From NCBI RefSeq assembly GCF_019973775.1, contig NZ_AP025033.1:1-64000 (forward strand): a stretch of 64,000 nt of DNA. Direction: 5' to 3'. The position numbers and the translations under genes were made by a program. The stretch's first letter is position 1. Every line of letters starts with the position of its first letter. The DNA comes from Aureimonas sp. SA4125 (lineage in GTDB: Bacteria > Pseudomonadota > Alphaproteobacteria > Rhizobiales > Rhizobiaceae). A model generated the notes under the pieces. That model was not told where the DNA came from and searched no databases. It was given only the letters and a program-made list of their open reading frames with translations. Below are positions 8,492 through 17,775 of the stretch, in pieces.

Positions 8492-10948
8492 ATGACGCAG
8501 TCTTCAAAGGTATTGCCGACCCGAGCCCGTGCTGTCGTGGTCGGCGGCGGTGTGGTCGGGTGTTCGGTTGCCTACCATTTGGCGAAGCTCGGCTGGACGG
8601 ACGTCGTGCTGATCGAGCGCGCCCAGCTGACGTCCGGAACCACCTGGCATGCCGCTGGTCTTCTCACGACGTTGCGCGACACCGAGACACAGACGAAACT
8701 GGCGCTCTACACCCAGGGCCTCTACCGCCGCCTCGAAGAAGAAACCGGGCAGGCAACCGGTTTGATCGGCTGCGGCTCCATTCAGCTGGCCTGCACACCG
8801 GACAAGGCGGAGGAAATGCGCCGCGGCTTACAGGCTGCCAAGGTCTGGAATATAGAATGCGAGGAGATTTCGCCCGCCGAGGTTCAGCGTATGTGGCCTC
8901 TCGCCTATACGGGCGACGTTCAGGCAGCGTTCCACTTTCCACACGACGGGCGAATCAATCCCACCGATGTAACTCAGGCCCTCGCCAAAGGCGCTCGTAT
9001 GGCCGGGGTGCAAATCTTCGAGAACTGCTCGGTCGGAGCGATCGAGTCCGAAGCAGGAAAAGTCATCGCGGTCGACACGAGTCTAGGTCGCATCGAAACG
9101 TCGATAGTGGTGAACTGCGCCGGAATGTGGGCTCGCGAGATCGGTCGCCTCGCCGGTATCGACATTCCGCTGCAGGCGGCGGAGCACTACTACCTCATCT
9201 CCGACTCCGTCGCAGGAGTGCACACCAACCTGCCGATCCTGCGCGATCCCGCTCGCCAGGCCTACGTCCGAGAGGAGGCCGGCAAGATCATGGTCGGCAT
9301 CTTCGAAGATGCCGCCAGGCCATGGGCGCTGGAAGGGGTGCCGGACGACTTCACCTTCGGTGAGATCCAGCCGGATTGGGACCGTCTTCAGCCCTATTTG
9401 GAAAGGGCGATGGAGCGTGTCCCGATCCTCGCGCAGACCGGCATCAAGCTCTTGTTCTGCGGCCCCGAATCCTTTACCGCCGACCACAACTATCTGATGG
9501 GTGAAGCGGCGAAACTGAAAGGTTTCTTCGTGGCCGCAGGCTTCAATTCACTCGGCATTCTATCCGGCGGTGGCGTTGGCCTCGTCATGGCCCACTGGAT
9601 CGCGAACGGCCATCCCCCTATGGACGTCTGGTCCGTCAACATCAACCGAACGCATCACTGGCAGAACAACACCAGTTATCTTGCCGACCGCCTAGTGGAG
9701 TCTCTTGGGATCGGCTATCAGGACCATTGGCCTTTCCGGCAGTGGCAGACCGCTCGCGGCGTTAAACGTAGCATGCTGCACGATCGCATGGCAGCCGCAG
9801 GTGCCTGCTTCGGCGAGGCCGCTGGGTGGGAGCGCCCCAACTGGTTTGCAAATCCCGGACAGACGCCGGAATACCGACATTCGTGGAGCCGGCAGAACTG
9901 GTTCGAGAACAATGCGGCCGAGCATAGGGCCGTGCGCGAACAGGTCGGGATGTTCGAGCAGTCCTCGTTCGCGAAGCTGCTCGTACAGGGCCGTGATGCG
10001 GAACCCTGTCTCAACCGCATCGCCTCCGCTGACCTGTCCGTGCCGATCGGAAAGGTCGTCTACACACAATTCCTCAACGTCCGCGGCGGCATCGAGGCCG
10101 ATATCACGATCACGCGTCTCGCGGCGGACCAATACCTCCTCCTAACACCCGCCTTCACCGCCACGCACGTCACGGCGTGGTTGCGCAATCATTTCGAACC
10201 CGCTTCGCACTGCGTCTTGACCGACATCTCGGACGCATGGTGCATGCTGAACGTCCAGGGACCAAACGCACGGGCGCTCCTTTCCAGCGTCGCCACGGGA
10301 GACTGGTCGAACGCGGCCTTCCCTTTCGGCACGGTGCGCGAGGTGCAGATCGGCTACGCGACGCTGCTCGCCATGCGGCTGTCCTACGTCGGCGAGCTCG
10401 GATGGGAACTCTACATCCCGGCGCCCTTCGCCCCCGGCGTCTACGACGCGCTCCTCGAGGCGGGGGCGGCGCATGGCCTTCGTCATTGCGGCTACCACAC
10501 GCTGAACTCGCTGCGGATCGAGAAGGGGTTTCGCGAGTGGTCGCACGACATCGGTTCCGACGACACGCCGCTCGACGCTGATCTCGGATTCACATGCGCC
10601 TGGAATAAGCCCGGGGGCTTCATCGGCCGCGATGCCCTCGTCGATCTGCGCGACAAGCCGCGCAGGCGACGTCTCGTGCAATTCCTCCTTGAGGATCCAA
10701 AGGAGAACCTCTTCCACAACGAGCCGATCCTTCATCGCGGCGAACGCGTCGGCATGGTCACGTCGGCCATGTACGGGCATACGCTCGGCGGCTCGGTCGG
10801 CCTCGGCTATGTTTCCCACGAGGATGGCGTGACCGCGGACCTAGTCGCAGGCGGTGCCTTCACGCTGCAGATCGCAGACCGCATCGTACCGGCGAGAGCA
10901 TCTCTCGATCCGATGTATGATCCTGATGCAGGACGCATGTTCATCTGA
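8492..10948 (+). CDS. Dimethylglycine/sarcosine dehydrogenase-family protein with GcvT domain
   Basis: This 818-residue flavoenzyme probably removes an N-methyl group from a secondary or tertiary amine and passes the one-carbon unit to tetrahydrofolate. Domains in order: DAO-type FAD fold with VVVGGGVVGCSVAYHL (about 16-31); the motif GTTWHAAGLL, whose His is the covalent FAD attachment site in dimethylglycine dehydrogenase; FAO_M linker; GcvT aminomethyltransferase fold (about 430-700); GCV_T C-terminal barrel. The start at 8492 is preceded by AGGAG; an upstream in-frame Met at 8417 lacks one. Downstream lie a LysR gene and omega-amino-acid genes, so a substrate such as N-methyl-4-aminobutyrate (as for the related 4-methylaminobutyrate oxidase of nicotine degraders) or N-methyl-5-aminovalerate is plausible. 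That substrate is inference. Confidence 0.8.
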   Translation: MTQSSKVLPTRARAVVVGGGVVGCSVAYHLAKLGWTDVVLIERAQLTSGTTWHAAGLLTTLRDTETQTKLALYTQGLYRRLEEETGQATGLIGCGSIQLACTPDKAEEMRRGLQAAKVWNIECEEISPAEVQRMWPLAYTGDVQAAFHFPHDGRINPTDVTQALAKGARMAGVQIFENCSVGAIESEAGKVIAVDTSLGRIETSIVVNCAGMWAREIGRLAGIDIPLQAAEHYYLISDSVAGVHTNLPILRDPARQAYVREEAGKIMVGIFEDAARPWALEGVPDDFTFGEIQPDWDRLQPYLERAMERVPILAQTGIKLLFCGPESFTADHNYLMGEAAKLKGFFVAAGFNSLGILSGGGVGLVMAHWIANGHPPMDVWSVNINRTHHWQNNTSYLADRLVESLGIGYQDHWPFRQWQTARGVKRSMLHDRMAAAGACFGEAAGWERPNWFANPGQTPEYRHSWSRQNWFENNAAEHRAVREQVGMFEQSSFAKLLVQGRDAEPCLNRIASADLSVPIGKVVYTQFLNVRGGIEADITITRLAADQYLLLTPAFTATHVTAWLRNHFEPASHCVLTDISDAWCMLNVQGPNARALLSSVATGDWSNAAFPFGTVREVQIGYATLLAMRLSYVGELGWELYIPAPFAPGVYDALLEAGAAHGLRHCGYHTLNSLRIEKGFREWSHDIGSDDTPLDADLGFTCAWNKPGGFIGRDALVDLRDKPRRRRLVQFLLEDPKENLFHNEPILHRGERVGMVTSAMYGHTLGGSVGLGYVSHEDGVTADLVAGGAFTLQIADRIVPARASLDPMYDPDAGRMFI

Positions 10949-11105
10949 GTTGAGATACGGGCGACGGGAACGCCTGTCGCGCACCAGCCCCTCGATATGC
11001 GAGAAGAAGGCCCTCTCGCCTGGATGCGCTTGCCGGATACGAACCACGACGAAATGAAGGCCCGGGCTCGCATCGGTCCCGCCTCCGACCAAGGGGACCT
11101 TACCG

Positions 11106-12002
11106 TTGTCGACCCTTCCTTCGCTGACGGCCATGAAAGCCTTCGAGGCCGTAGGTCGGACGGGGAGCGTCCGATCTGCGGGAGACGAGATCGGCGTCAG
11201 CCACACCGTGGTGTCCCGGCATCTTCGCCATCTGCAGGAATCGCTCGGCGTAGCTTTGTTCCAGCCTGAGGGCCGTGGGATCATTCTCACTCCGGCCGGG
11301 CGCATCTATCATGCGGAGATCGTCAAGGCCTTCTCTCTCCTTCGCGCCGCGACCACCGAGATTCGAGGCTCGAGCAGCCGCCACCTCGAGGTCTGGTGCA
11401 TGCCGGGAATCATCAGCCGGCGGCTTCTGCCTCAACTACCCCAACTGAACAAGCATTCGATGCGACTGGCGATAAATCTTCGACCGACCCTTGCGTTGCC
11501 GCGTCTGGAAACTGGGGAAGCCGATGCCAGCATCATGTACTCGGACAGGCCGGAGTTGGACGGCCTCCTTCGCGCTGAAAGTCTCGCACGTCCCCGCGTC
11601 TTTCCAGTTGCAAGCCCAGCATTTCTGGCTCGTCATACAAAAATCGATACCTTGGAGAAGCTCGTCGTCGCGCCTCTACTTCACGAGGAAACCACTGCAT
11701 ACTGGACGGCCTGGCTGATTGAGGCCGGCATCGGCCGCGTGCCCCTCCTTGGCGGACAGCGCCTTTGGCACTCGCACGTAGCCATCGAGGCAGCTCGTCT
11801 TGGCCAAGGCATCGCGCTCGCCAATGAGCTTCTCGTCGAGGAGGAGATTTCGAGCGGAAGCTTGGTGGAAGTGATCTCGTCCGAAACCCGAATGTCGTCC
11901 TATCAGATCGTTTCGCTGGCAAGTCGCTGGGAGGAACCGAGCCTGCGCGCCCTCCGAAGCTGGCTCCACGACGCGCTCGCGATCCGAAAATCCGGTGCAT
12001 AG
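11106..12002 (+). CDS. LysR-family transcriptional regulator
   Basis: This LTTR of about 298 residues has a winged helix at the N terminus (MKAFEAVGRTGSVRSAGDEI, SHTVVSRHLRHLQESLGVAL) and a substrate-binding domain. The coordinate uses TTG at 11106; ATG 11133 is possible and would start MKAFEAVGRTG. It lies upstream of and in the same direction as the aminotransferase and semialdehyde dehydrogenase genes, with about 90 bases to the next start, so it may regulate them or the preceding dehydrogenase. It resembles the LysR at 7.2 kb in its recognition helix. Confidence 0.8.
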   Translation: MSTLPSLTAMKAFEAVGRTGSVRSAGDEIGVSHTVVSRHLRHLQESLGVALFQPEGRGIILTPAGRIYHAEIVKAFSLLRAATTEIRGSSSRHLEVWCMPGIISRRLLPQLPQLNKHSMRLAINLRPTLALPRLETGEADASIMYSDRPELDGLLRAESLARPRVFPVASPAFLARHTKIDTLEKLVVAPLLHEETTAYWTAWLIEAGIGRVPLLGGQRLWHSHVAIEAARLGQGIALANELLVEEEISSGSLVEVISSETRMSSYQIVSLASRWEEPSLRALRSWLHDALAIRKSGA

Positions 12003-12090
12003 AACGCACCAGTCCGTACCTTAAAACTGATTGTTCAACGAATTGAAACATTGGATCTCTGCAGCCGTCTGCAAGGTGGAGAGCGAGCAC

Positions 12091-13368
12091 GTGGCCACAA
12101 ATGTCGATCTGATGACGCGTAGAAACTCCGCTGTCGTACGCGGCATCGGGCACGTCACTCCAATCTTCGCCGACCGGGCGGAAAACAGCGAGGTTTGGGA
12201 CGTCGAAGGCCGCCGGTACGTCGATTTCGCCGGCGGGATCGCGGTTCTGAACACCGGACATCGACACCCGAAGATTTTGGATGCCGTCCGAGGCCAGTTG
12301 GATCGTTTCACGCATACCTGTTTTCAGGTCCTGCCCTACGAGCCCTACGTTGAGCTGGCCGAGCGGCTCAACGCCCTCGTGCCGATTTCCGGAGCGGTCA
12401 AGACCGCCTTCTTCACGACCGGCGCCGAGGCCACCGAGAATGCCGTGAAGATCGCGAGAGCCGCGACGGGCCGGGCCGGCGTGGTCGCTTTCACCGGCAG
12501 CTTCCATGGCCGTACGATTGTCGCGTCCGCGATGACCGGTAAGGTCGTTCCCTACAAAAAGGGCCTCGGGCCCGCGGTAGCCGACATCTGGCACGTTCCG
12601 TTCCCGACCGACGCCAACGACGTCACGACTGCGGAATCGCTCCGCTATCTCGACTTCATCTTCAAGGCGGACATCGATCCTTCGCGTGTTGCCGCGATTA
12701 TCGTGGAGCCGGTTCAGGGTGAGGGAGGCTTCCATCAGGTACCCGGCGATCTGATGCGCGGCCTGCGGGCAGTCTGCGACGCGCATGGAATCGTACTCAT
12801 CGCGGACGAAGTGCAAACAGGATTCGGGCGGACCGGGAAGATGTTCGCCATGGAACATTACGATGTCCAACCCGATCTGATGTGTCTGGCGAAGAGCCTT
12901 GCGGGAGGAATGCCTCTTTCCGGCGTCGTCGGCAGGGCGGCGATAATGGACACGGCCGACCCCGGGGGGCTGGGCGGCACCTATGCGGGCAGTCCGCTTG
13001 CCTGCGCCGCCGCTTTGGCAGTGCTCGACGTGTTCGAGGAGGAAAACCTTCTCGAAAGAGCCGTAGCCATCGGCGAGCGCATCCGAAATGCCGTCGGGCG
13101 GATGGCGCGGTCCAACCATCTCCTGCCGATCTCGGAGCTTCGCGGCCCCGGCGCCATGGTGGCATTCGACATACTGAAGAACCGTGGTTCCACGGAGCCA
13201 GACGCGGAAGCTACGAAGCGCGTGACGCGCACTGCGCATGAGAACGGCCTCATCCTCCTGTCGTGCGGCACGAACGCCAACACGATCCGCCTCCTCTGCC
13301 CCCTGACGATCTCCGATGAAGTTCTCGACGAGGGGCTCGGCATCCTAGAAATCGCGCTTGCGGCCTGA
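12091..13368 (+). CDS. gabT: 4-Aminobutyrate (or 5-aminovalerate) aminotransferase
   Basis: This 425-residue PLP-dependent class III aminotransferase transfers the omega-amino group of GABA, or of 5-aminovalerate (DavT role), to 2-oxoglutarate. It aligns well with E. coli GabT over its whole length: IFADRAENSEVWDVEG, FAGGIAVLNTGHRHP, FFTTGAEATENAVKIARAAT, EPVQGEGGF, LIADEVQTGFGRTG, and the PLP lysine in CLAKSLAGGMPLSGV. The GTG at 12091 is chosen because GGAG precedes it and the protein then starts like GabT (MATNVDLMTRRNSAV); a TTG at 12031 would add 20 unmatched residues. It is followed after 11 bases by the semialdehyde dehydrogenase. With gcdHG nearby, the 5-aminovalerate/glutarate route is as likely as the GABA route. 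Confidence 0.88.
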   Translation: MATNVDLMTRRNSAVVRGIGHVTPIFADRAENSEVWDVEGRRYVDFAGGIAVLNTGHRHPKILDAVRGQLDRFTHTCFQVLPYEPYVELAERLNALVPISGAVKTAFFTTGAEATENAVKIARAATGRAGVVAFTGSFHGRTIVASAMTGKVVPYKKGLGPAVADIWHVPFPTDANDVTTAESLRYLDFIFKADIDPSRVAAIIVEPVQGEGGFHQVPGDLMRGLRAVCDAHGIVLIADEVQTGFGRTGKMFAMEHYDVQPDLMCLAKSLAGGMPLSGVVGRAAIMDTADPGGLGGTYAGSPLACAAALAVLDVFEEENLLERAVAIGERIRNAVGRMARSNHLLPISELRGPGAMVAFDILKNRGSTEPDAEATKRVTRTAHENGLILLSCGTNANTIRLLCPLTISDEVLDEGLGILEIALAA

Positions 13369-13379
13369 AGGTCGGAGCT

Positions 13380-14837
13380 ATGGACATGGAACTATCCGAA
13401 CTGTCGAACGGTCTGCTGACGGATCGCTGTCTCATCGGCGGCGAGTGGATCGGGACGCCCACAATGCCCTTCTTTGATCCAGCGACCGGCCAGGAACTCG
13501 CTCGCGTGCCCTTGATGGGAAGTATGGATGCGACACAGGCAGTCGAAGCTGCCGCGGTCGCGTTTCCGGCGTGGTCGAAACGATTGGCGAAGGAGCGGTC
13601 CGCGATCCTGCGCAGATGGTTCGAACTCATCCTGAACCATCGGAGGGATATCGCGACAATCATGACTCGGGAACAGGGCAAGCCCCTGGCCGAGGCTCTG
13701 GGAGAGGTGGACTACGCCGCGTCCTTCGTTGAATTCTACGCCGAGGAAGCGCGCCGCATCTACGGCGAGACCATCCCTACGCATCGGGCGGATGCCCGCA
13801 TCATGGTCATCAAGCAGCCGGTCGGCGTCGTTGCAGCGATAACGCCTTGGAACTTTCCGGCCGCCATGATCACACGCAAGGTCGCTCCCGCCCTTGCCGC
13901 CGGCTGCACGGTCGTCGTGAAGCCTGCTCCGGAAACGCCCCTGACGGCGCTTGCACTTGCGCTGCTCGCCGAGCGCGCCGGCCTACCTGCCGGCGTTCTC
14001 AACATCTTGACGGGCGACGCCGCCGCGATCGGAAAGGTCCTGACCGAACATCCGCTTGTGCGTGCCATCAGTTTCACGGGATCGACCGAGGTCGGTAAGC
14101 TTCTGATGCGTCAGGCCGCGTCGACGGTAAAGAAGGTCGGACTCGAACTGGGCGGCAATGCCCCCTTCATCGTTTTCGACGATGCAGACCTCGATGCCGC
14201 GGTCGAGGGTGCGATGATTTCGAAGTTCCGCAACATGGGACAAACCTGCGTCTGCGCGAACCGCCTCTACGTCCAGGAGGCGGTCTACGACGAGTTCGTC
14301 GAGAGACTTTCCGGGAAGGTCGCCGCGCTGAAGGTCGGGAACGGTCTCGAAGCAGGGGTGCAGCAGGGACCACTCATCACGACGAAGGCGGTCGAGAAGG
14401 TGGAGATGCACATCGCCGACGCGCTGCAGAAGGGTGCGAAACTCGTCATCGGTGGAAAGTTGCACGAACTCGGCGGAACGTTCTTTCAGCCGACGGTGCT
14501 TTCGGAGGTTTCCACGGAAATGGTGATGACACGGGAAGAAACCTTCGGACCTGTCGCCGCGGTCTACCGTTTCACGGACGAGGCTGACGCCATCCGTCAG
14601 GCCAATGCCTCCCCCTACGGCCTTGCCGCCTATTTCTACGCTCGCGATCTCGCAAGGGTGTTCCGAGTGGCCGAAGCGCTGGAGGCGGGGATGGTCGGCA
14701 TCAATTCGGCATTGCTCGGTGTCGACGTCGCGCCCTTCGGCGGCGTGAAGGAATCGGGTCTCGGACGCGAGGGATCGCGTCACGGGATCGAGGAGTATTT
14801 GGAGATCAAGTACATGTTAATCGGCGGGCTGAGCTGA
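13380..14837 (+). CDS. gabD: Succinate/glutarate-semialdehyde dehydrogenase
   Basis: This 485-residue NAD(P)-dependent aldehyde dehydrogenase has the standard marks of the GabD/DavD group: ITPWNFPAAMITRKVAPALA, the glutamate motif GLELGGNAPF, the catalytic Cys in NMGQTCVCANR (about 283-293) and EETFGPV. Length matches E. coli GabD (482). It forms an operon with the aminotransferase and would oxidise its product, giving succinate from GABA or glutarate from 5-aminovalerate. Glutarate would then feed gcdG-gcdH at 3.4-5.8 kb. The two semialdehydes cannot be told apart by sequence here. Confidence 0.88.
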   Translation: MDMELSELSNGLLTDRCLIGGEWIGTPTMPFFDPATGQELARVPLMGSMDATQAVEAAAVAFPAWSKRLAKERSAILRRWFELILNHRRDIATIMTREQGKPLAEALGEVDYAASFVEFYAEEARRIYGETIPTHRADARIMVIKQPVGVVAAITPWNFPAAMITRKVAPALAAGCTVVVKPAPETPLTALALALLAERAGLPAGVLNILTGDAAAIGKVLTEHPLVRAISFTGSTEVGKLLMRQAASTVKKVGLELGGNAPFIVFDDADLDAAVEGAMISKFRNMGQTCVCANRLYVQEAVYDEFVERLSGKVAALKVGNGLEAGVQQGPLITTKAVEKVEMHIADALQKGAKLVIGGKLHELGGTFFQPTVLSEVSTEMVMTREETFGPVAAVYRFTDEADAIRQANASPYGLAAYFYARDLARVFRVAEALEAGMVGINSALLGVDVAPFGGVKESGLGREGSRHGIEEYLEIKYMLIGGLS

Positions 14838-14974
14838 AATTTTCGGGGGCCTTTGACACACTGTGACAGTCTCGCCGTCGCGGGTAGGCCGTTATCGCAC
14901 GTTCCTCCGTCATCCATTGAAGAAGAAAGGCGCACCTCCGTCTCGAATCGATCGGGCTTTGGTACGATATCCTC
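14838..14974. promoter_or_regulatory. Intergenic region before etfB
   Basis: This 137-base spacer separates gabD from the etf operon in the same direction. No terminator hairpin with a T run is visible, so read-through from gabD is possible. A TTGACA box at 14853-14858 could serve as a -35 element, but I see no good matching -10. Confidence 0.3.
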
Positions 14975-15724
14975 ATGAAGATCCTCGTCGCCGTGAAGCG
15001 TGTGGTGGACTACAACGTGAAGATCCGCGTGAAGCCTGATGGCTCCGGGGTGGATCTTGCCTCTGCCAAGATGTCGATGAATCCCTTCGATGAGATCGCC
15101 GTTGAGGAGGCGCTGCGATTGAAGGAGAAGGGGCTTGCTGCGGAGATCGTCGTCGTCTCGATCGGCGTCGCTGCTGCACAGGAGCAAATCCGGACGGCTC
15201 TTGCCATGGGCGCCGACCGAGGCATTCTGGTCAACGTAGTTGGGCCCGTCGAGCCTCTCGCCGTGGCAAAGATCCTCAAGGGCGTGGTGGAAGCCGAGAA
15301 GCCCGACCTTGTGATCCTCGGCAAGCAGGCGATTGACGATGACTGCAACCAGACCGGCCAGATGCTGGCTGCCCTTCTGCAGTGGGGGCAGGGCACGTTC
15401 GCTTCGGAAATAGCCGTTGCGGACAGGCAAGTGAGGGTGGTCCGCGAGGTCGACGGTGGACTGCAGACGATCCTTCTGGCGCTGCCGGCGATCGTCACCG
15501 CGGATCTGCGCCTCAACCAACCTCGCTACGCCTCGCTTCCGAACATCATGAAGGCGAAGAAGAAGACCCTCGAAGAGAAGACGGCGTCCGACTACGGTGT
15601 GGACCCAGCCCCTCGCCTCAAGATCCTGAAGACCACCGAACCGACAGGGCGTGACGCGGGCATGAAGGTCGCCTCAGCCGACGAACTCATCGCGAAGCTG
15701 AAAACTGCAGGCTGTTTGACATGA
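14975..15724 (+). CDS. etfB: Electron transfer flavoprotein beta subunit
   Basis: This 249-residue protein is a group I ETF beta subunit: [20 protein letters not shown] at the N terminus, [20 protein letters not shown] (about 30-49), [12 protein letters not shown], and the ETF-beta signature region [20 protein letters not shown] (about 110-129). With EtfA it carries electrons from acyl-CoA and dimethylglycine-type dehydrogenases to ETF-quinone oxidoreductase. Both donor types are encoded within 12 kb upstream. Its stop overlaps the start of the next small gene as ATGA. Confidence 0.93.
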   Translation: MKILVAVKRVVDYNVKIRVKPDGSGVDLASAKMSMNPFDEIAVEEALRLKEKGLAAEIVVVSIGVAAAQEQIRTALAMGADRGILVNVVGPVEPLAVAKILKGVVEAEKPDLVILGKQAIDDDCNQTGQMLAALLQWGQGTFASEIAVADRQVRVVREVDGGLQTILLALPAIVTADLRLNQPRYASLPNIMKAKKKTLEEKTASDYGVDPAPRLKILKTTEPTGRDAGMKVASADELIAKLKTAGCLT

Positions 15725-15954
15725 CGAACGATCCATCGACTCTGTTCGATCGACCAAGCTCGGCGTCATCCAACGGCACCAGATCTTTGTCGGAGCAGAC
15801 GCTACGCGATCTGAACAAAGCAAAAGCCGCCCTCGAAAGTGCGCGAGGGCACGATGACAGGCGTTCCGAAAGGAGGCGTCCCCTCGCTCTTCGCGATTTC
15901 AATCACATCGAGGAGCCGCTGCATCAGGACGGCTCGAAAGGTACCAGGTCATGA
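15721..15954 (+). CDS. Small protein between etfB and etfA, unknown function
   Basis: This 77-residue frame starts inside the etfB stop (ATGA at 15721-15724) and ends inside the etfA start (ATGA at 15951-15954). Such double overlap is strong evidence that it is translated as part of the operon. The protein is hydrophilic with no signal peptide or membrane segment. It begins [20 protein letters not shown], has a short helical stretch [19 protein letters not shown] (about 25-43) and ends in a basic, Arg-rich tail. I recognise no family. etfB and etfA normally follow each other directly, so an inserted coupled gene is unusual. Confidence 0.65.
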   Translation: MTNDPSTLFDRPSSASSNGTRSLSEQTLRDLNKAKAALESARGHDDRRSERRRPLALRDFNHIEEPLHQDGSKGTRS

Positions 15955-16883
15955 CCATCGTTCTCCTTGCGCAGCACGACAATCATACGCTTGACGAGCA
16001 GACTGCAAAGGCACTGACGGCCGCCCTTGCGATGGGTGGAGAGGTCCATGTTCTCGTCGCTGGCTCCGGCGCCGAAGCTGTCGCGGCGGCGGCATCACGA
16101 TTGCGGGGCGTCTCCAAAGTTCTTCTGGCGGACGCACCGACCTACGCAAACGGTCTGGCGGAGCCGCTTGCAGCTCTGCTCGTCGCGATCAGTCCGAACT
16201 ACGACGCGTTCGTCGCGGCTGCGACCAGTACTGCAAAGAACGTGATGCCGCGCCTCGCTGCTCTGCTCGACGTCATGCAGGTGTCGGAAGCAACCGCCGT
16301 TAACGGCCCGGACGTGTTCGAACGTCCGATCTATGCCGGAAATGCTCTGCAGATGGTCCAGGTGACCGACCTCAAGAAGGTCGTTACAGTGCGCTCCGCT
16401 TCCTTCCCGGCCGCTGAATTCTGTGAAACGCTGGCTCCGATCACGGCCCTCGAAGCGACGGTTAACCCCAATCTCTCCACATTCGTCGAGGAGCGGGTGG
16501 CACATTCGGATCGGCCCGAGTTGGCGGCAGCTAAGATCGTGGTGTCCGGCGGCCGGGCGCTCGGTTCGAAAGAGAAGTTCGATGAGTTCGTCCTGCCTTT
16601 CGCTGATAAGCTGGGAGCCGCAGTCGGCGCATCTCGGGCGGCAGTGGATGCCGGTTATGCTCCAAACGATTGGCAGGTCGGTCAGACCGGCAAGGTCGTG
16701 GCACCGGATCTCTACATAGCCTGCGGCATATCGGGTGCGATTCAGCATCTCGCTGGCATGAAGGACTCCAAGATCATTGTAGCTATCAATACGGATGCGG
16801 AAGCACCGATCTTTCAAGTCGCCGACTACGGGCTTGTCGGCGACATCTTCACGCTTCTTCCGGAATTGACTGAAAAGCTATGA
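15951..16883 (+). CDS. etfA: Electron transfer flavoprotein alpha subunit
   Basis: This 310-residue ETF alpha subunit has the N-terminal domain ([20 protein letters not shown]) and the C-terminal FAD domain with VVSGGRALGSKEKFDEFVLP (about 196-215), ASRAAVDAGYAPNDWQVGQT, GKVVAPDLYIACGISGAIQH and IIVAINTDAEAPIFQVADYG. Length and order are normal. It is the FAD-binding partner of EtfB and the last gene of the etfB-orf-etfA operon. Linkage to gcdH and the folate-dependent dehydrogenase suggests a dedicated ETF for these enzymes. Confidence 0.93.
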   Translation: MTIVLLAQHDNHTLDEQTAKALTAALAMGGEVHVLVAGSGAEAVAAAASRLRGVSKVLLADAPTYANGLAEPLAALLVAISPNYDAFVAAATSTAKNVMPRLAALLDVMQVSEATAVNGPDVFERPIYAGNALQMVQVTDLKKVVTVRSASFPAAEFCETLAPITALEATVNPNLSTFVEERVAHSDRPELAAAKIVVSGGRALGSKEKFDEFVLPFADKLGAAVGASRAAVDAGYAPNDWQVGQTGKVVAPDLYIACGISGAIQHLAGMKDSKIIVAINTDAEAPIFQVADYGLVGDIFTLLPELTEKL

Positions 16884-17021
16884 AGGGATCAGCGTACTCT
16901 CGAAAACTGAATCCATGGGTTCAAATAGTTTTCGGTTCGCACAGGTGCGCAGCGTAGCGCCTGGCGAAAGGCGGCAGCGTGGCGCACTCCCACGTCTGCG
17001 CTGCCGCTCGGTGACCGCAAG

Positions 17022-17046
17022 GACGGGCAGCTTTTGGCTGCCCGTC
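17022..17046. terminator. Perfect 10-bp hairpin downstream of etfA
   Basis: GACGGGCAGC (17022-17031) pairs exactly with GCTGCCCGTC (17037-17046) across the loop TTTTG. It sits about 140 bases after the etfA stop. There is no T run on the plus strand after the stem, so it may be a weak or Rho-assisted terminator or an RNA-stability element rather than a classical intrinsic terminator. Confidence 0.5.
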
Positions 17047-17164
17047 AAATTAGCCTGGCGGTGAGCTACCTAACCATTTTGTAGCGGTGTGGGTATGGGA
17101 CTGCGGTCCACTCGAGGCGGCGCGGCTAAGCGGAGCCGACCTGCCAGAGTACCAGTTCGCCCGG

Positions 17165-17290
17165 ACGGCAGCATGGCTACCTTCCAGCATCTGGCGCTTC
17201 CAGGCGAAGAGCTGCGACGGAGAGACAAAATGGGCGGCATGATCGCGTATGGGTTCCGAACGCTGACGATGTTGTCGAAACTGCTTGCAG
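17165..17290 (-). pseudogene. Transposase OrfA-like relic (IS66 type)
   Basis: The minus strand encodes DHAAHFVSPSQLFAWKRQML, resembling the helix-turn-helix segment of IS66-family TnpA proteins (aarHGvSpsqLF.WRrq). Flanking codons do not match and no IS ends are visible. It is probably an old fragment. Confidence 0.35.
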
Positions 17291-17775
17291 AGATCTGGGA
17301 GATGGGAGGGACGACGAGATCCTCTAACTAAGGCTTTAACAAGCTGTGCTTCCTGGCTCCTGTGCCCAACGGCGCAGCAATTTGACTTCACGAAACCCTA
17401 CGTGTCGGTGGAACACCGGGACACAGGCGTAATGTTCACCGGCGACGTTGCTGTCGAGTTGCGGGAAGCATCAAAGCCGACCGTGACGGCTGAGTGGCGT
17501 GAAGTTACCTAGTTCAACTCAGTCGATAGAGTGGCTTTGTCAAGTCGTACCGCTTGTCGCCCAATACGGAAATAATTTCCGGCGTTACGGCGCCGAGAGA
17601 TGCTCTTCTGGCCAAACCGATAGCCGCCGTAAACCTGCTCCGCTTGAATATCTGAGACGCTTCACACATCCAACGCTCAGTAAAACACCGTTGGACTGAA
17701 GGCACGCGAACCTCTAGCAGAGTGATACGCGCACCGGAGTCGTTGTTCAAGCGCCTTGAACAAGCTGAAGCGATA

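Larger units (their letters stand above)
16884..17775. other. 892-base region with hairpin and IS66-like relic, no intact gene
   Basis: Several short frames overlap here but none looks like a gene. The region contains a strong hairpin (17022-17046) and a short transposase-like relic (about 17165-17290, minus strand). The rest, 17300-17775, shows nothing I can support. Confidence 0.5.

Noticed and set aside
11533..13239. Minus-strand frame of 568 codons across the LysR and aminotransferase genes
   Set aside because: Both plus-strand genes match known families over full length, so this long frame is a shadow.
17285..17512. 75-codon frame after the etf operon as a real gene
   Set aside because: No ribosome site, no recognisable motif, and it overlaps the antisense transposase relic.
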